From DASXTW01 sp046726275 (lineage in GTDB: Bacteria; Actinomycetota; UBA4738), in contig JBKPAF010000045.1 of the NCBI GenBank assembly GCA_046726275.1, positions 1 through 32,822 on the forward strand: a stretch of DNA of 32,822 bases, written 5' to 3'. The position numbers were made by a program, and so were the translations under genes. Shown one piece after another: positions 29,816 to 32,822 of the stretch. Position 1 is the stretch's first letter, and the number at the start of each line of letters is the position of its first letter. The notes beneath the pieces are model-generated. The model did not search any database and had not been told where the DNA came from. It worked only from the letters and a program-made list of their open reading frames with translations.

Positions 29816-31445
29816 GAGCGCCGCCTTGCCAGGAACCCTCAAGCGACGAACCCGCCGGCTCGGGATCGCCCTCTGCGTCGCGGCATTCGCGGCTGCCGCT
29901 TGTGCACCGGCCGAGGAGCCGCCGGACATCCCCGTCAACGCGCAGGGAGATCTCCTGATCCAGGTCGTGGACCAGCTCTACGACGCGGGACGGGGTGCCT
30001 CGGTTGCCCTGAGCACGAACGGCTCGCCCGCGGTGTCCTACCTGCTGTACAAGCCCGTCCTGGAGGCGGGAGACATTCCCCCGCCCGTGCTGCCAGGACA
30101 GCCTCAGCCGCCGGCGGTCATCCTGGCGACCCTGTCGGAAGGCGTGTGGAACCGAGCCGCTGTCACGCCGCAGATCAACAATCCGGCCCAGGGCGATGCT
30201 CCAGAGCTCGCCAACGACAAGGGGCAGGCCATCCCCGGAACCGTCACGGGCATCGCCGTCGACGCTCAGGACAAGCACCACCTCGTATGGAGCACGCCTA
30301 AGGGGGGACTTTTCTATTCCGCCGACACCGCGGGGAACTTCGGCGAGGCCGAGGAGATCACCAAAAGTCCCGCGTACGGCGCGTCCATCGCCCTGACCCA
30401 GAGCGGGAGCCCCTGGATCTCGTTCTATGCGGGCGGCAGCGTGCGGGTGGCGCAGCGGACGGCGCCCGGGAAATGGACCACGGAAGTCGTCCAGGGCAAC
30501 GCCGGCCCCGCCTCGGCACCGGCCACGGTCACCGCGATCCGGGTGACCTCGAACGGCGAGCCGGTCGTGGCTTACGGCGACCAGGGCAGGACGGCCGTCG
30601 CTCGAAGGTCCGGAGGGAGCTGGACGACCGAGCAGGTGCCGGGCGATGGGGGGTACGGCGTTTCCCTGGCACTGGACAAGAACGGAAACCCGTCGGTGGC
30701 GTTCTATGACACCGCCGGGAACGTTCGCCTGGCGAGGTCCTCGGGTGGTGGGCCCTGGGACGTCGCGGACCTGGGGGCGACCGCGCCGCCGAAAGACCCA
30801 CCAAGCGACGCTCGGTGGGGAACCGGGGTCGGAATCGACGACAAAGGGACCACGTACGCGACCTGGGCGGACACGAAGGCGAACCAGATCATGCTGGCTG
30901 CCAACCGAGGTGACACACCCACCTCACAAGCCGTCGCCGGAAGCGGCAACGGGACGAACCCGAGCCTGGCCGTGTCCGCCGATGGCAAGTCGCTCGCCAT
31001 GGCCTGGTTCGACACCTCGAACGCGAACCTCGAGGTGGCCCAGGGACCGCCCCCCAGCGAGCTGACCCTGGCCCATCCCCTCACCCCGGCCCCGACCCCG
31101 ACGGGCGGGGGGCAGCCCACGACGCCCCCGGCCGAATGCGAGCCCGAGGGCACGACCCTCCAGATCTCGGCCCAGAACATCGCGTTCGACAAGAACTGCC
31201 TGGCCGCGCCGGCCGGTGAGCCCTTCACCATCGAGTTCAACAATCAGGAGCCGGTTCCCCACAACCTCGAGGTCTTCACCGACTCATCCGCGACCACCCG
31301 GCTCGGAGGGGCCACGGGCCCTGCCGACATCGTCACCGGCCCTACCACGGCCACATACGAAGTCGATGCACTGGAGCCGGGGACTTACTACTTCCAGTGC
31401 GATATCCACCCGACGACGATGAACGGCACCTTCGTCGTGAAGTAG
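29814..31445 (+). CDS. Lipoprotein with propeller-like repeats and a C-terminal type-1 copper (cupredoxin) domain
   Basis: This 543-residue exported protein has a lipoprotein signal ending at Cys30 (AFAAAAC). Residues about 60-440 hold about seven repeats of 40-60 residues with the pattern SIALxxxGxPWISFY, xVRVAQR, GxWTTEVV. Examples are SLALDKNGNPSVAFYDTAG and SLAVSADGKSLAMAWFDTS. This is consistent with a beta-propeller, although I cannot assign a known one. After a Pro/Thr/Gly linker, residues about 450-543 form a cupredoxin domain with ligands His483 (PHNLEV), Cys529, His532 and Met536 (CDIHPTTM). It may be an electron carrier or copper-binding surface protein. The start is ATG 29814 or TTG 29826. 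Confidence 0.8.
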   Translation: MSAALPGTLKRRTRRLGIALCVAAFAAAACAPAEEPPDIPVNAQGDLLIQVVDQLYDAGRGASVALSTNGSPAVSYLLYKPVLEAGDIPPPVLPGQPQPPAVILATLSEGVWNRAAVTPQINNPAQGDAPELANDKGQAIPGTVTGIAVDAQDKHHLVWSTPKGGLFYSADTAGNFGEAEEITKSPAYGASIALTQSGSPWISFYAGGSVRVAQRTAPGKWTTEVVQGNAGPASAPATVTAIRVTSNGEPVVAYGDQGRTAVARRSGGSWTTEQVPGDGGYGVSLALDKNGNPSVAFYDTAGNVRLARSSGGGPWDVADLGATAPPKDPPSDARWGTGVGIDDKGTTYATWADTKANQIMLAANRGDTPTSQAVAGSGNGTNPSLAVSADGKSLAMAWFDTSNANLEVAQGPPPSELTLAHPLTPAPTPTGGGQPTTPPAECEPEGTTLQISAQNIAFDKNCLAAPAGEPFTIEFNNQEPVPHNLEVFTDSSATTRLGGATGPADIVTGPTTATYEVDALEPGTYYFQCDIHPTTMNGTFVVK

Positions 31446-31508
31446 CGTTCCTTCAGATTTCACCTTCTCTCCAAGTGTTTTCGTAGCGGAACCGTCATTC
31501 ACCGGGCC

Positions 31509-31514
31509 TAGAAT
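31509..31514 (+). promoter_or_regulatory. Putative -10 box of uvrC
   Basis: TAGAAT lies 12 nt before ATG 31527, giving a leader of only about five bases. No terminator is visible in the 81 bp after the preceding gene. Confidence 0.4.
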
Positions 31515-31526
31515 GGGCGAGAGCAC

Positions 31527-32822
31527 ATGAGCGTTCCTCGTCCGGAAGCGGCCACCGTCCCCGACGCTCCGGGGGCCTATCTCTTCCGGGACGCGGACGG
31601 TCGCGTCGTCTACGTGGGCAAGGCTATGTCCCTGCGCAAGCGGGTGGCTTCCTATTGGGGCCGTCCGCTCCATCCGCGTACGGAAGCCATGGTGGCGGCG
31701 GCTGCCTCGGTCGAGTGGATCGTGGCCAAGACCGAGGTCGACGCGCTGATGCTCGAGTACAACCTGATCAAGTCCCACCGCCCGCGCTTCAACGTCCGGT
31801 ACCGCGACGACAAGTCCTATCCGTACCTGGCTCTGACCGTCTCGGAGAAATGGCCCCGGGCCCGGGTCCTGCGGGGCCCGAAGCGCAAGGGCGTCCGGTA
31901 CTTCGGGCCGTACGGCCATGCGTACGCGATCCGGGAAACGCTCGACGCGCTGACCCGGGTCTTTCCCGTCCGGACCTGCTCGAACGCGTTCTTCGATCAG
32001 CGGGCTCGAGCCGGGCGCCCGTGCCTGTACTACGACATCGGCCGGTGCGCCGGCCCGTGCGTGCCCGGGACCACCGGGGTGACGGAGGAGGGCTACCGAG
32101 AGATTGTCGAACGGCTCGCTGAATTCCTGGCCGGGAATCACCGGCCGGTTCTGGCCGGACTGGAGGCCGAGATGCGTCTGGCCGCAGACGTCCTGGAGTT
32201 CGAGAGGGCCGCGAAGCTCCGAGATCAGCTCGCAGCCGCCCGCAAGGCGATCGAGAGCCAGGAGATGGTGCTCGGCCGAAGGGACGATCTCGACGTGGTC
32301 GGGATCGAGGAAGACGATCTCGAAGCCGCGTTCCAGGTGTTCTACGTGCGGGGCGGCCGGGTGATGGGGCGGCGGGGCTGGGTCGTGGACAAGGTCGAGG
32401 ACATCGACTCGGCTCGCCTGGTGTCGTCCTTCCTTCGTGAGCTGTACATGGATCGGGACGAGGACGTCCCGCCGCGCGTCCTGGTGCCCGCCTGGCCCAG
32501 CGATCGGGAGGTACTGGAGCAGTGGCTCTCCGGCCTCCGGCGAACCCGAGTTCGCATCTCCGTGCCGGCTCGAGGCGACGGACGACGTCTCCTCCAGATG
32601 GTGACCCAGAACGCCAAGGAGTCCTTCGTCCGCCACAAGCTCAAGCGGGCCCAGGACTTCGCCGCCCGCTCCCGGGCCCTCAGCGAACTGGGCGAAGTCC
32701 TCGGGCTTCCCCTGGCCCCGCTGCGGATCGAGGCATACGACATCTCGAACCTGGGACCGACCGACAAGGTCGGCTCGATGGTCGTGTTCGAGGATGGGCT
32801 GCCCAAGCGGACCGACTACCGG
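31527..32822 (+). CDS. uvrC: Excinuclease ABC subunit C (3' end outside the window)
   Basis: The first 432 residues of the dual-incision nuclease are present; the frame is open at the window end. The N-terminal GIY-YIG domain (about residues 10-95) shows GAYLFRDADGRVVYVGKA and ALMLEYNLIKSHRPRFN. Four cysteines (RTCSN, RPCLYYDIGRC and AGPC) match the cluster now known to bind iron-sulfur in UvrC. The UVR helix pair (about 215-240, EFERAAKLRDQL) contacts UvrB. The C-terminal RNase H-like nuclease begins with IEAYDISNLG, containing the first catalytic Asp; the rest, including the helix-hairpin-helix motifs, is cut off. ATG 31527 is the start. Confidence 0.96.
   Translation, partial: MSVPRPEAATVPDAPGAYLFRDADGRVVYVGKAMSLRKRVASYWGRPLHPRTEAMVAAAASVEWIVAKTEVDALMLEYNLIKSHRPRFNVRYRDDKSYPYLALTVSEKWPRARVLRGPKRKGVRYFGPYGHAYAIRETLDALTRVFPVRTCSNAFFDQRARAGRPCLYYDIGRCAGPCVPGTTGVTEEGYREIVERLAEFLAGNHRPVLAGLEAEMRLAADVLEFERAAKLRDQLAAARKAIESQEMVLGRRDDLDVVGIEEDDLEAAFQVFYVRGGRVMGRRGWVVDKVEDIDSARLVSSFLRELYMDRDEDVPPRVLVPAWPSDREVLEQWLSGLRRTRVRISVPARGDGRRLLQMVTQNAKESFVRHKLKRAQDFAARSRALSELGEVLGLPLAPLRIEAYDISNLGPTDKVGSMVVFEDGLPKRTDYR

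Noticed and set aside
1..32822. CRISPR array, insertion sequence, prophage or toxin-antitoxin pair
   Set aside because: No spaced direct repeats, transposase motifs, terminal inverted repeats or phage genes were seen. The HNH gene is of the DUF222 type and shows no sign of being part of an intron or intein.

Overview
The window is high-GC DNA from an actinobacterium, probably a member of an uncultured lineage of Actinomycetota. Several things point that way: the polA, rpsA, coaE, uvrB, uvrA gene order; a four-domain S1 protein with an acidic tail; a DUF222/13E12-type HNH protein under a Gram-positive-type LexA box; a DtxR-family regulator with TTAGG-N4-CCTAA iron boxes; and a Bpa proteasome activator, which implies a 20S proteasome. 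Many transcription-unit leader genes have a TANNNT -10 hexamer only 6 to 10 nt before GTG or ATG, which suggests leaderless mRNAs. No IS element, prophage, CRISPR array or rRNA was seen.

Region 1 (1-6344) is catabolic. A livM (partial), livG, livF importer runs with almost no spacing into two flavin amine oxidoreductases, one SoxB-like and one monomeric-sarcosine-oxidase-like with its flavin-attaching Cys. Facing them is a two-gene aconitase X (small swivel plus large catalytic subunit), a family that includes cis-3-hydroxy-L-proline dehydratase. Together they suggest uptake and oxidation of an N-substituted or cyclic amino acid. A tRNA-Leu(CAA) gene closes the block.

Region 2 (6345-9460) holds bpa, a 514-bp non-coding stretch rich in nested inverted repeats, a PaaI-type thioesterase, an FTR1 iron permease behind two iron boxes, and a DtxR-family repressor. 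The dtxR and polA promoters overlap back to back.

Region 3 (9461-19736) is mostly housekeeping and transport: polA, rpsA, coaE, a HAD phosphatase-like gene, a DUF2203 gene, an ABC-2 exporter pair and a polar amino-acid ABC importer (lipoprotein, permease, ATPase).

Region 4 (19741-32822) is centred on DNA damage: an SOS-boxed HNH/DUF222 gene, a frameshifted lipoprotein gene, then uvrB, uvrA and uvrC (partial) within 11.3 kb. Between the uvr genes lie a metal-dependent amidohydrolase, a lipoprotein, a kynureninase-like PLP enzyme with a small co-operonic partner, and an unusual lipoprotein with about seven propeller-like repeats and a C-terminal type-1 copper domain.

The most notable items are the overlapping dtxR/polA leaderless promoters, the SOS box before the HNH gene, the repeat-cupredoxin lipoprotein, the importer/flavoenzyme/aconitase X cluster, and the structured non-coding region upstream of bpa. 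All assignments come from reading the sequence; no database search was run.
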